The notes beneath the pieces are model-generated. The model worked only from the letters and a program-made list of their open reading frames with translations. It did not search any database and was not told the DNA's origin. The position numbers and the translations under genes were made by a program. From NCBI GenBank assembly GCA_022563255.1, contig JADFNS010000023.1:1-47683 (forward strand): a stretch of 47,683 bases of DNA, read 5' to 3'. This stretch comes from Pseudomonadota bacterium (GTDB taxonomy: Bacteria > Pseudomonadota > Gammaproteobacteria > Steroidobacterales > Woeseiaceae). This document shows positions 1-7,399 of the stretch, one piece after another; position 1 is the stretch's first letter; each line of letters starts with the position of its first letter.

Positions 1-213
1 CGCTGGCGTGGATGACGGAGAAGGCGACGGAGTTGGAGAAGCAGGAACGGCTCTCGAGGCCTCCGGCGTTGGCATGGTGGAGTTGGCATCGGATTCAGGG
101 CCAGGGGCCCTATCGAGCGTCGATGTCCCGCCGGCCTGGGCACAGGCCGCTATGACCAAAACAGCTGCCATGGCCAGGGCGGTGAGGCTTCGCCTGACCC
201 GTATTTTATCCAA
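1..213 (-). CDS. N-terminal part of a lipoprotein, cut by the window edge
   Basis: Reading leftward from a TTG at 213 the frame stays open for 71 codons to the window edge. A basic start (KIRVRRSLTALAM) leads into a hydrophobic core and a lipobox-like VIAAC with Cys at about residue 24. A Pro/Ser/Thr linker (PTPSPSPSS) follows, typical of extracytoplasmic proteins. An AAGGAG lies at 228-233, 14 bases before this TTG and only 2 bases before another in-frame TTG at 225, so the start is uncertain. The function is unknown. The linker style fits Chloroflexota or Actinobacteria better than the gammaproteobacterial genes further right. Confidence 0.5.
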   Translation of the reverse strand, partial: MDKIRVRRSLTALAMAAVLVIAACAQAGGTSTLDRAPGPESDANSTMPTPEASRAVPASPTPSPSPSSTPA

Positions 214-410
214 GGGTATGTTCAACTCTCCTTCTGCAAATGCCGAAGCTACATCTTTTAGATGTATATATTAGTCGAAAGGTTTAATTCCGACATGCTG
301 ATATCCAGGGGTTAGCCTAAAGAATTGGGGGAAATTCACAGTAAACAAGGGTGATATCCTATTGTTGTAAACCGTAACGGGTCATTACAATGAGGGGAAG
401 AACAGATGGG

Positions 411-1070
411 ATGGCAATGAAAACAAAAGTCATGATAGTAGAGGACCAGGGCCTCTTTAGAAACCTGCTCCGAACATCTCTAACTTCTCTCCCCAGCATG
501 GAAGTGGTGGGAGATGTGGCGGATGGTCAGTCCGCTATCCGCATGGCCCGGGACAAGAAGCCCCACGTGGTCCTGATGGATATAGACCTGGGCGATGGCC
601 TGGACGGGATAGAGGCGGGATTTGAGATAAGGAGATACCTTCCCAAGGTGGGGATAGTCCTCCTGTCAAACCACAAGAATAAGGCCTTTATCGATAGGGT
701 CCAGGACGGGGATGCGGGAGGCTGGTCATACCTGCTGAAGGAGTCGGTTGGAGACCTGGAGGCCCTGACCCGAGCCCTGGAGGGATCGGCCTCGGGGCTT
801 ATGGTGCTGGACCCGCTGCTGGTGGCGTCGCTCAGGCCCAAGTCTTCGACCCCGCTGATGAACCTGACCCCACGCCAGTTGGAGGTCTTGGAGCTAATGG
901 CCGGGGGGTACAGCAATGCGGGAATAGCCAAAAAGATGGTCCTGGGCGAGAAATCCGTCGAGAATTATATTAACGCTATATATCAGCAGCTTCTCACCTC
1001 CAGGGAGCAGCCCAAACACCCCAGGGTCACGGCTGTCCTCCTCTATCTTCGCAACAGCCAAAGTTTTTAA
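411..1070 (+). CDS. LuxR/NarL-type response regulator
   Basis: Two-component response regulator of about 219 aa that would bind DNA once phosphorylated by a sensor kinase. The receiver domain fills the first ~120 residues: acidic E11/D12, phospho-acceptor D57 in VVLMDID, and K110 in YLLKES. A C-terminal LuxR helix-turn-helix begins at LTPRQLEVLELM and continues through GIAKKMVLGEKSVENYI. The ATGs at 390, 411 and 417 are all in frame. I chose 411 because a purine-rich AGGGGAAG precedes it at a usable distance. No kinase gene is in view. The text (IVLLSNHKNK, GEKSVENYI, HPRVTAVLLYL) resembles Dehalococcoidia/Chloroflexota regulators, and the AGG/ATA/GGG-rich codons differ from genes after 2.4 kb. 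Confidence 0.85.
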   Translation: MAMKTKVMIVEDQGLFRNLLRTSLTSLPSMEVVGDVADGQSAIRMARDKKPHVVLMDIDLGDGLDGIEAGFEIRRYLPKVGIVLLSNHKNKAFIDRVQDGDAGGWSYLLKESVGDLEALTRALEGSASGLMVLDPLLVASLRPKSSTPLMNLTPRQLEVLELMAGGYSNAGIAKKMVLGEKSVENYINAIYQQLLTSREQPKHPRVTAVLLYLRNSQSF

Positions 1071-1093
1071 GCCCGCCGCAGCCCTTTTTTTGC

Positions 1094-1124
1094 ATAGCCG
1101 CCCCGATTGCATAGGTGCGGCTAT
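1094..1124. terminator. Hairpin after the response regulator
   Basis: ATAGCCGC (1094-1101) pairs perfectly with GCGGCTAT (1117-1124) around a 15-base loop, 24 bases after the response regulator stop. There is no T-run after the hairpin, although seven Ts lie just before it (read on the other strand this gives a hairpin followed by A then T-rich sequence on neither side ideal). It may end transcription from the regulator, but a classical rho-independent terminator is not shown. Confidence 0.3.
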
Positions 1125-1265
1125 ATTGCTGTGTGGGTTCTGTGGTGATCTAAAGCCAAGCTGCGTAGGAGGGCCTGTACCCTAATTTAGTCGCATCTTG
1201 GGAGTGCGCCCGGAGCCTCGGGCCTCTGGCAGCATTATCCTTATTTCGCAGGTGTTGGGCATGTC

Positions 1266-1487
1266 TCAGAAGAGGTCTATGTACCAGTCCCAGATATCGT
1301 TTCCCCAGAAAAGACAGGCCAGGCCGCTGGTGGCGAGAAAAGGCCCGAAGGGTATCGCCTCTTTCCTGCCCCGCTTCCCGGTGATCAGAAGGAAGGCGGC
1401 CACTATTCCACCACTCACGAAGGACATCAGGAGCGCGGCGATGGCCACCGGAACGACGCACAAAGTCTTCCTGACCACCGGGACCAT
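1266..1487 (-). pseudogene. Prepilin peptidase (A24 family), C-terminal fragment
   Basis: About 73 residues match the last third of type IV prepilin leader peptidases, which cut and methylate prepilins at the inner membrane. The run of small and hydrophobic residues, then GKRGRKEAIPFGPFLA, then a final hydrophobic helix ending near DWYIDLF is the normal family C-terminus. The N-terminal two thirds are missing, including the membrane segments with both catalytic Asp residues. The frame is closed by a stop a few codons upstream of 1487, and the sequence there changes to an unrelated phage-like reading frame. It is a truncated remnant and cannot be active. The PFGPFLA signature makes the family call fairly safe. 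Confidence 0.7.
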
Positions 1488-1641
1488 TCTGCACCGTGGC
1501 GCAAACGAAATCGGCTATCCCGCGCCTGCGACCACGCCGCCATTCTCCGCGCTCTTGCTCTTCGATTGCCTGAGACAACGCATTAAGATCGCCGTGCGAG
1601 AGCCTTTGCCCTCTCTCAAATTTCGGTAGTTGTGTCGGCAT
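1488..1641 (-). pseudogene. Phage-like N-terminal fragment
   Basis: An ATG at 1641 opens a frame whose first residues, MPTQLPKFERGQRLSHGDLN, followed by ALSQAIEEQ, resemble the start of phage or prophage structural proteins, which often begin with F-x-R-G-Q-x-L-x-x-x-x-L-N. The frame stays open to 1150, but beyond about residue 52 it runs antisense in frame to the prepilin peptidase remnant and looks non-biological. I treat only the first ~50 codons as a remnant. The family assignment rests on a short motif and is tentative. Confidence 0.35.
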
Positions 1642-1666
1642 CTAAAGAGTGATTTCAAGAATGTTC

Positions 1667-2010
1667 TCAATGGCTCCCCAATCGGCTCTTGGGTAAATCC
1701 GATAGCTGCGACATGCTGGTTGCGTGGTGGGGGCTTTCGATGATGACCTCGTGAGCGCCAATTCCATTCATCATGTCGTCAAGGACTTCTTGTTCTGCAT
1801 CCTCAGTGCTACTGGCCTGACGCTCTCGAATTACCGTCTCTACCAAGAAATGGCTGCCAAGAACTCCTGTTGATCATTGAGATATTGTGTGTGAGTAGCC
1901 CAAATTTCTTCGGATTCAAGAATTCCCATAAAACCTGTTTGCGATGTGTAGTGGTAAAGGCACTCGCCTGGAATACGATTCAGAACAATTTGCAGAATGT
2001 CACTTGGCAA
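1667..2010 (-). pseudogene. DUF2971-like gene remnant, frameshifted, with a GalT-like stretch
   Basis: From a TTG at 2010 the frame gives a typical DUF2971 N-terminus, including CLYHYTSQTGFMGILES, then EEIWATHTQYLNDQQEF, and stops at 1840. The sense continues in another frame (about 1856 to 1667) with LVETVIRERQASS and EVLDDMM, so a frameshift near 1845-1855 is likely. DUF2971 proteins are often found in defence or toxin-like loci; their biochemistry is not settled. The last stretch, MNGIGAHEVIIESPHH, looks more like galactose-1-phosphate uridylyltransferase (GalT), so a second gene fragment may be joined here. Either way the locus is broken. Confidence 0.45.
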
Positions 2011-2340
2011 TTACTCGGTCCTTCCAACAAGACACTGGGCTCGACGCCGATTCTAACACTCGATCAGCATTAGTCTGCGTCATCGGCCGGTTCGGAGCAT
2101 CGGTGAATGCCGCTGACTGACATGGACACCGCCTAGCTGTGATAGTCGGGACCCAAAACTTACGTACACAATCAGATTCCATCACGCCGAAATGGGACAA
2201 TTTTGGGCCACGCGCAGTCAAAAACTGTCTCAAACAGCAGCAACAAACCAGACTAACAAGAATTAGAATTATCGAACTGCATCAGTCAGTTGCATAACAA
2301 TTCAGGGTCACTAAGAACCACTGAAAAACAGCGCAGCCAC
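2011..2340. other. No gene seen between the remnants and the tRNA scar
   Basis: I find no convincing reading frame, RNA gene or repeat in this stretch. A run near 1950-1967 just to its left (GGCACTCGCCTGGAA) resembles the anticodon arm of tRNA-Ser, but no cloverleaf can be drawn. No integrase gene is visible, although the adjacent tRNA scar suggests that one once acted here. Confidence 0.4.
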
Positions 2341-2397
2341 GACTTAAAATCCGTTATCCGAAAGGGTGTGTGGGTTCAACTCCCGCCCCGGGCACCA
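2341..2397 (+). tRNA. 3' half of tRNA-Leu(UAA), probable attachment-site scar
   Basis: The sequence contains a seven-base anticodon loop CTTAAAA (2343-2349, anticodon TAA), the 3' anticodon stem TCCGT, and a variable arm ATCC-GAAA-GGGT. The T arm is GTGGG/CCCGC around loop TTCAACT (2370-2386). Then come acceptor strand CCCGGGC (2387-2393), discriminator A and an encoded CCA (2395-2397). The expected 5' half (acceptor GCCCGGG, D arm, 5' anticodon stem) is absent from the ~90 bases upstream. Tyrosine recombinases commonly cross over between the anticodon loop and the 3' end of tRNA genes, leaving such a copy at one end of an island. I infer that the inserted DNA lies to the left and that an intact tRNA-Leu should sit beyond it. 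Confidence 0.8.
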
Positions 2398-2496
2398 AAT
2401 AAGAAAATTTTCAACATGCTCGCCGAGTGCTGAATTGTTGACAAAGCTTGTGTAGTGCTGGCACGGTTTCCGTGCTGTCATTCCGGAGGTCGAACA

Positions 2497-5418
2497 GTGG
2501 AAACGGTATTTGTATCCCGCGCCATAGAGCTAGAGCGACTGGCAGGTTTGCTGGGTCAGGCCGTTGAAGGCCAGGGGCAGGTTTGCTTTGTGGTCGGCGA
2601 AGCCGGCTCGGGTAAGACCAGTCTGACGGCGGAATTCGTGCGTCGTGCGCAGGAGGGCAATGCGGAATTGCTGGTGGTGATCGGCGACTGCAACGCCCAA
2701 ACCGGCATCAGTGATCCGTACCTGCCGTTTCGTGAAGTGCTTGGCATGCTGGCCGGCGACATTGACGACAAAGTCGCGCAGGGCATGACGACGGAGGAAA
2801 ACGCGAGCCGGCTGAGAAAATTTCTGCGCGTATCGAAGCGTATTATCATCGACGTCGGGCCCGACTTGATTGATATTTTTGTGCCGGGAGTGGGGCTCGC
2901 CACACGAGCCGGTGCGCTCGTGGCTGGAGAAAGAGCGTCACGAAAACGCCGCGGTTCGGTGTCGTTGGCGGGAGGTGCCACGCAGTCCATGGCGGACGCG
3001 TCACCGGGCTCTGATCAAAGTCGCATCTTCGAACAGGTAACCACCGTTCTTGTTGCGCTGGCCAAACAGCGGCCACTGGTATTGATACTTGATGACTTGC
3101 AGTGGATCGACGAGTCTTCGGCCAGCCTCCTGTTTCACCTGACACGGCGCATTGAAAGCAGTCGAATTCTGATTATTGGCAGCTATCGTCCTGAGGATGT
3201 GTCTCTTGCCCGCGGCGAACTGCCGCACCCGCTGGAGCAAGTGGTATCCGAGTTGAAGCGCAACTATGGCGACTTGTTGATTACGCTGGGCGACGAAGCG
3301 GAAGCGGATAGAAGGCAGTTCATCGACGCTCTGCTTGATGTAGAAAGCAACAAACTGGGTGAGGATTTCAGGGCGGCATTACTGCGCAGAACCTGCGGTC
3401 ACCCGCTGTTTACGACGGAATTGTTGCGCGACATGCAGGAGCGGGGGGACTTACTGCAAGACGACGATGGTGACTGGGTTGAGGGACCGACGCTGGACTG
3501 GAGTGTGCTACCGGCAAAGACCGAGGGCGTGATCGAAGCGCGTATCAATCGCTTGCGTACCGAGCTTCGGGATATTCTTACCATCGCCAGTGTAGAAGGT
3601 GAAACTTTCACCGCCCAGGTGATCGGTCGCCTGCAGGAAATAACCGAGAGGCAACTGCTCAAAGCTCTTTCGCAGGAACTCGATCGACAACATCGGCTGG
3701 TGTGTGAGGAGAGCAACGAACGAGTGGGAACCGTCCGTGTTTCCCAGTTTCGATTCCGCCACCAGTTGTTTCAGAAGTACTTTTACGATCACTTGGGCGT
3801 CAGTGAGCGTGAGCTGCTGCACGAGGACATTGCCTCGATTCTCGAAGCGCTTTACGCAGATCATACGGACAAAATTGCCGTGCAACTTGCGCGCCATTAC
3901 GAACAGGCGCGGCTCGACGATAAAGCTGCAGCGTATTTTTTGCTGGCCGGTCAGCGGGCGTTTTCTGTGCATGCTAACCGCGAGGCTATATCTCTCGCCC
4001 AAAGAGGCATTGTCGCTCTTGATCGCCTCGGTGATGTCACGGCTCATGGAGCGCTGGTTCTGGAGCTGAATTTACTTCTCGGCGACGCACAACACCACGT
4101 CGGTTCGTTCGCTGAGTCAATGGACACTTTTCTGCAGACTGCAGAACTGGCAGCCAGACTCCAGATGCCCGAGGCGCTGGCGCTCGCGGCCTTGGGATAT
4201 GACGAACCCAGCTGGCGCTGCAATCTGCTGAAGCCCACGGCGGTGAAACTCCTGAACCAGGCGCTTGTGCTGCTTGACGACGGTGACAGCGTGCTGCGCG
4301 TTCGCCTGATCGCTCACCTTGCGCGGGCGAAGCTGGGTTCGGAAACGCCAGAAAAATTGCTGCAGCTGCTGGACGAGGCGATTGACATGGCGCGGCGGAT
4401 CGGTGATCCGCGTGCGCTGATCGGATCCTTGCGGACGCGCCTCAGCCTTGATCGCGATCCGGGGCGCATACACGAGCGCATTGAACTGATTGACCAAATA
4501 CTCGGCTTGGCGCGTCAGATCGATGACCCGCACCTGGTGGTGGAATTACTCGCCTTCCGTATTTACGATATTTTGGCGCTTGGTGATGCGGAGAGCTGGG
4601 ATCGCGATCTGGCAACATTTCAAGAAGCCACCGAAGAACTCTCCGAGCCGTTCCACATTTATAGCTATCGCACGATGAGGACTGCCGGGGCTATTCTGCA
4701 CGGCCGCTTTGCAGATGCGGAAAAGTTTGCCCAGCAAGCCCTTGAAAACGGGCAGTCGCTCGGTGTAGAAAACGCCGAGGGCGTGATGGGCGTCCAGATG
4801 TTCACGATCCGGCGAGAACAAGGTCGACTTCAGGAAATTGCTCCATTAGTGAAGCACTTTGTGAGCGAACATGGCGCGGACGCGGCATGGCGGCCCGGTC
4901 TGGCATTGATCTACTCTGAGATCGGGCAACGAGAGCAGGCGCGGGTCGAATTCGAACGTCTTGCCAGCGATGATTTTGGCGTCATCCCGCATGACTCTCT
5001 GTGGCAGACTTGCCTGACCTATCTTGCCGAAGTTTGTGATGAACTGCAGGATGTGGAGCGTGCGCAGGTGCTGTACGGCCTGCTGCTTCCGTATGCAGAG
5101 CAAACGGTTGTAGTCGGGAACGCCGTCGTGTGCCTCGGCGCCGCTTCCCGCTTTCTCGGCCAGTTGGCGAGTACCTGCGGACACTGGGACGATGCGCAGA
5201 TGCATTTCGAACATGCGCTGGATCTGAACGAGCGTATGGATGCACCGCCATGGATTGCGCACACGCATTATCATTACGCCCGCATGTTGTTGCGGCGGGG
5301 AAAACCAGAAGATGCTCTGCGCGCTAACGACATGGCTGATCGAGCACTCAACATGGCGACGCGATTGAAGATGCAGGGTTTGTTCGGACGTATCAAGAGT
5401 GGACTGAGTGACTGCTAA
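2497..5418 (+). CDS. STAND-like AAA ATPase with TPR repeats
   Basis: Predicted cytoplasmic signalling ATPase of 973 aa. An AAA_16-type module starts near the N-terminus (SRAIELERL), with Walker A GEAGSGKT at about residues 34-41 and Walker B LVLILDDLQW at about 200-210. The second half is helical with TPR-like repeats (for example AAAYFLLAGQRAFSVHANR). Relatives usually carry an output domain, such as an adenylate cyclase or LuxR helix-turn-helix; none is seen at either end here. The GTG at 2497 is preferred over the upstream GTG at 2455 because GGAGG lies 7 bases before it. The gene sits next to the tRNA scar and is followed by a DUF4242 gene 54 bases on. Confidence 0.8.
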   Translation: METVFVSRAIELERLAGLLGQAVEGQGQVCFVVGEAGSGKTSLTAEFVRRAQEGNAELLVVIGDCNAQTGISDPYLPFREVLGMLAGDIDDKVAQGMTTEENASRLRKFLRVSKRIIIDVGPDLIDIFVPGVGLATRAGALVAGERASRKRRGSVSLAGGATQSMADASPGSDQSRIFEQVTTVLVALAKQRPLVLILDDLQWIDESSASLLFHLTRRIESSRILIIGSYRPEDVSLARGELPHPLEQVVSELKRNYGDLLITLGDEAEADRRQFIDALLDVESNKLGEDFRAALLRRTCGHPLFTTELLRDMQERGDLLQDDDGDWVEGPTLDWSVLPAKTEGVIEARINRLRTELRDILTIASVEGETFTAQVIGRLQEITERQLLKALSQELDRQHRLVCEESNERVGTVRVSQFRFRHQLFQKYFYDHLGVSERELLHEDIASILEALYADHTDKIAVQLARHYEQARLDDKAAAYFLLAGQRAFSVHANREAISLAQRGIVALDRLGDVTAHGALVLELNLLLGDAQHHVGSFAESMDTFLQTAELAARLQMPEALALAALGYDEPSWRCNLLKPTAVKLLNQALVLLDDGDSVLRVRLIAHLARAKLGSETPEKLLQLLDEAIDMARRIGDPRALIGSLRTRLSLDRDPGRIHERIELIDQILGLARQIDDPHLVVELLAFRIYDILALGDAESWDRDLATFQEATEELSEPFHIYSYRTMRTAGAILHGRFADAEKFAQQALENGQSLGVENAEGVMGVQMFTIRREQGRLQEIAPLVKHFVSEHGADAAWRPGLALIYSEIGQREQARVEFERLASDDFGVIPHDSLWQTCLTYLAEVCDELQDVERAQVLYGLLLPYAEQTVVVGNAVVCLGAASRFLGQLASTCGHWDDAQMHFEHALDLNERMDAPPWIAHTHYHYARMLLRRGKPEDALRANDMADRALNMATRLKMQGLFGRIKSGLSDC

Positions 5419-5472
5419 TACCGATTGTTATACTATTTGTGGCCTGTATTTCAAGAATCCGGGGATCGCCGC

Positions 5473-5763
5473 ATGCCAGTATTTCTGATTGAACGCACGT
5501 TTGCCGAAGAGCTTGTAGTGAGCCCGGAGGATGCCGCCAACGTAAAACGGATTAATGAAGAAAGCGGCGTACAGTGGCTGATATCATTCCTCAGCGCAGA
5601 CAAGAAAAAAACCTATTGCCTCTACGAGGCATCGAATGCGGATGCTATTCGCGAGGCCGCAGAGCGCGCTGGCTTACCGGCTGACGTCATCATCGAGGTA
5701 GGGGAGCTTGCACCCACCGGGGTCGCCGGCGAGGTTCAAAAGGAGCGCCTCACCTTACAATAA
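5473..5763 (+). CDS. DUF4242 family protein
   Basis: A 96-residue protein starting MPVFLIERTFAEEL, the usual opening of DUF4242 proteins (small ferredoxin-like or alpha/beta folds; one actinobacterial member has been described as nickel-binding). Mid-region motifs VQWLISFLSADKKKTYC and LYEASNADAIREAAERAGLP fit the family. An in-frame upstream start at 5425 would add 16 residues that do not match the family, so the ATG at 5473 is chosen. It follows the ATPase/TPR gene on the same strand and may be co-transcribed. No enzyme activity can be assigned. It ends tail-to-tail with the next gene, 6 bases apart. Confidence 0.75.
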   Translation: MPVFLIERTFAEELVVSPEDAANVKRINEESGVQWLISFLSADKKKTYCLYEASNADAIREAAERAGLPADVIIEVGELAPTGVAGEVQKERLTLQ

Positions 5764-5769
5764 TAGATG

Positions 5770-6381
5770 TCAGCTTCGTTGCGTCGGCTTTATTGCCGAG
5801 CCAAATCCGGCCACCAGCAAACCGGGCAGCAATAAAGCCAGCGATACAGGCAAGATGTTGAATACGTTCATGACAATCTTGTGCAGGCCCAGCCAGGACT
5901 GCGGGTTACGGAGCCAGGGAAGATAAGGCGCTACGAATTCCAGCAGCGCATACGATTCCCACCGGCCAAACCGCAAATAACCGTAAATTTGCAGGGCCAG
6001 AACACCGAGTCCTGCCAGCACGATCAACGCTCCCAACAGCACGATTGTCGCGGCCAGGAAGCGCTTGGTATTGAAACGGATTCTGCTCAGCCAGCTGCGG
6101 CCCTCCCGGTCGTCATCAATGCGGGCTCGTAAAAGGAGCATCTGTTCTTTGGACTTGGCGGACTCCTGTTTTTTGAACAAGAAGAAGATAGCAACGCCGG
6201 CTCCTGTTAGCGCGACCAGGCCGATCGCGAACAAGAGTCCCCGATCAGTCGCCGTCGAAGCGTCGGTGGTAAACCAGATGCATGCCACTACGGCCGCAGC
6301 AGCAACAACAGCGGCTAGCGCCTTCTGCAGTCGCTCTTTGAGGGAGATCTCGCGGCGAGCCAGGAGCGGGCTGGTAGTCAT
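5770..6381 (-). CDS. Uncharacterised inner-membrane protein
   Basis: A 203-residue protein that I do not recognise. Hydrophobic segments lie at about residues 23-41 and 49-68, separated by a short turn, followed by a charged cytoplasmic stretch (KKQESAKSKEQM to RIRFNTKR). Two more follow at about 110-135 and 172-195. This gives four predicted membrane helices and charged termini. No catalytic motif is visible. It is transcribed toward the DUF4242 gene and away from the small CxxC gene. Confidence 0.65.
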   Translation of the reverse strand: MTTSPLLARREISLKERLQKALAAVVAAAAVVACIWFTTDASTATDRGLLFAIGLVALTGAGVAIFFLFKKQESAKSKEQMLLLRARIDDDREGRSWLSRIRFNTKRFLAATIVLLGALIVLAGLGVLALQIYGYLRFGRWESYALLEFVAPYLPWLRNPQSWLGLHKIVMNVFNILPVSLALLLPGLLVAGFGSAIKPTQRS

Positions 6382-6523
6382 TTTTTAATCTTAATCCAGT
6401 TCGAGCGACGCAGGTCACACTGAAAACCACGATTGGTTAACAGTTTCAGTCATTTCTACTCCAATTACTGGCCATAACAGCGCCCGGATGCCAAAAAGGG
6501 TGTTCGGCTACTGGAGAGCTGCT

Positions 6524-6748
6524 ATGGCTTCGACCGCAAATGACAAGGTTGACTACCGCTTGCTGAATCGCTTGAGCAATCTTGTGATCTGCAGTCGGTG
6601 TTTGCGAAATGGAAAAGTAACGCCCGTGCCGCAGGTTATTGCGGATCGCCGCGCACTGACAAATATATGCACGGCATGCCGCAAAGAGAGCGCGACTCGC
6701 AGCAGTTATCGCCAAACTCTTGGAAAAGTCCTTAGATTGAGTCGCTGA
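6524..6748 (+). CDS. Small CxxC-CxxC protein
   Basis: A 74-residue protein with two Cys pairs, ICSRC and ICTAC, about 25 residues apart, and a basic C-terminus (SSYRQTLGKVLRLSR). The arrangement suggests a small zinc-ribbon that might bind nucleic acid or protein. The start at 6524 is favoured by GGAG 7 bases upstream; an in-frame ATG at 6488 has no such site. It lies 51 bases before the thymidine kinase gene on the same strand. The function is unknown. Confidence 0.6.
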   Translation: MASTANDKVDYRLLNRLSNLVICSRCLRNGKVTPVPQVIADRRALTNICTACRKESATRSSYRQTLGKVLRLSR

Positions 6749-6799
6749 CGATTTGCCATCGGTCGTGCATCGCCAGCAAAGCGATGCCACAATACAACG

Positions 6800-7381
6800 A
6801 TGGCCAAACTTTATTTCTATTATTCGTCAATGAATGCGGGCAAATCCACCGCATTGCTCCAATCCAGTTACAACTACAAAGAACGTGGCATGAACACGCT
6901 TATCATGGCGCCAAAGTTTGATGACCGTTACGGAGCCGGAAAAGTGACTTCGCGAATCGGCATTGAGGCCGAGGCGACTTCGTTTAGCAGGGACGACCAA
7001 CTGTTTGAGCTTGTGCAATCGAAAAACAGCGAGCAGCCGCTGCATTGCGTGTTGATCGACGAAGCGCAGTTTTTGACGCGGGATCAGGTCTTCGAACTCG
7101 GGGACGTCACAGACAAACTAAACATCCCGGTGCTTGCTTATGGTCTGAGAACGGACTTTCAGGGCGAGCCTTTCGAGGGCAGCAAATACCTACTCGCCTG
7201 GTCCGACAACCTGAAAGAAATCAAGGCGATTTGCCATTGCGGGAGCAAGGCCATCATGGTGATCCGGCTGGGCGGGGACGGCAATGCCGTCACCGAGGGT
7301 TCTCAGGTCGAGATAGGCGGCAACGATCGTTACATTTCAATGTGCCGCAAGCACTTCAAAGAAGAGTTCTACGACCGGTAG
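6800..7381 (+). CDS. tdk: Thymidine kinase
   Basis: Cytosolic type II thymidine kinase (193 aa, normal length), which phosphorylates thymidine to dTMP with ATP in pyrimidine salvage. The P-loop is in [14 protein letters not shown] near the N-terminus, followed by the VLIDEAQFL motif with the catalytic Glu. The lasso and substrate region contains [17 protein letters not shown]. The zinc-binding Cys residues are seen as ICHCGSKA and in the C-terminal MCRKHF. Every key motif is intact. The next gene is convergent, 18 bases after the stop. Confidence 0.96.
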   Translation: MAKLYFYYSSMNAGKSTALLQSSYNYKERGMNTLIMAPKFDDRYGAGKVTSRIGIEAEATSFSRDDQLFELVQSKNSEQPLHCVLIDEAQFLTRDQVFELGDVTDKLNIPVLAYGLRTDFQGEPFEGSKYLLAWSDNLKEIKAICHCGSKAIMVIRLGGDGNAVTEGSQVEIGGNDRYISMCRKHFKEEFYDR

Positions 7382-7399
7382 CTGTCCGGCGTCAACGCA

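Noticed and set aside
1150..1487. Continuation of the phage-like frame to 1150
   Set aside because: It runs in another frame over the clear prepilin peptidase fragment and its residue mix looks like a shadow frame.
1945..1985. tRNA-Ser-like text (GGCACTCGCCTGGAA)
   Set aside because: No acceptor or T arm pairing can be drawn around it; probably a chance match or a degraded scrap.
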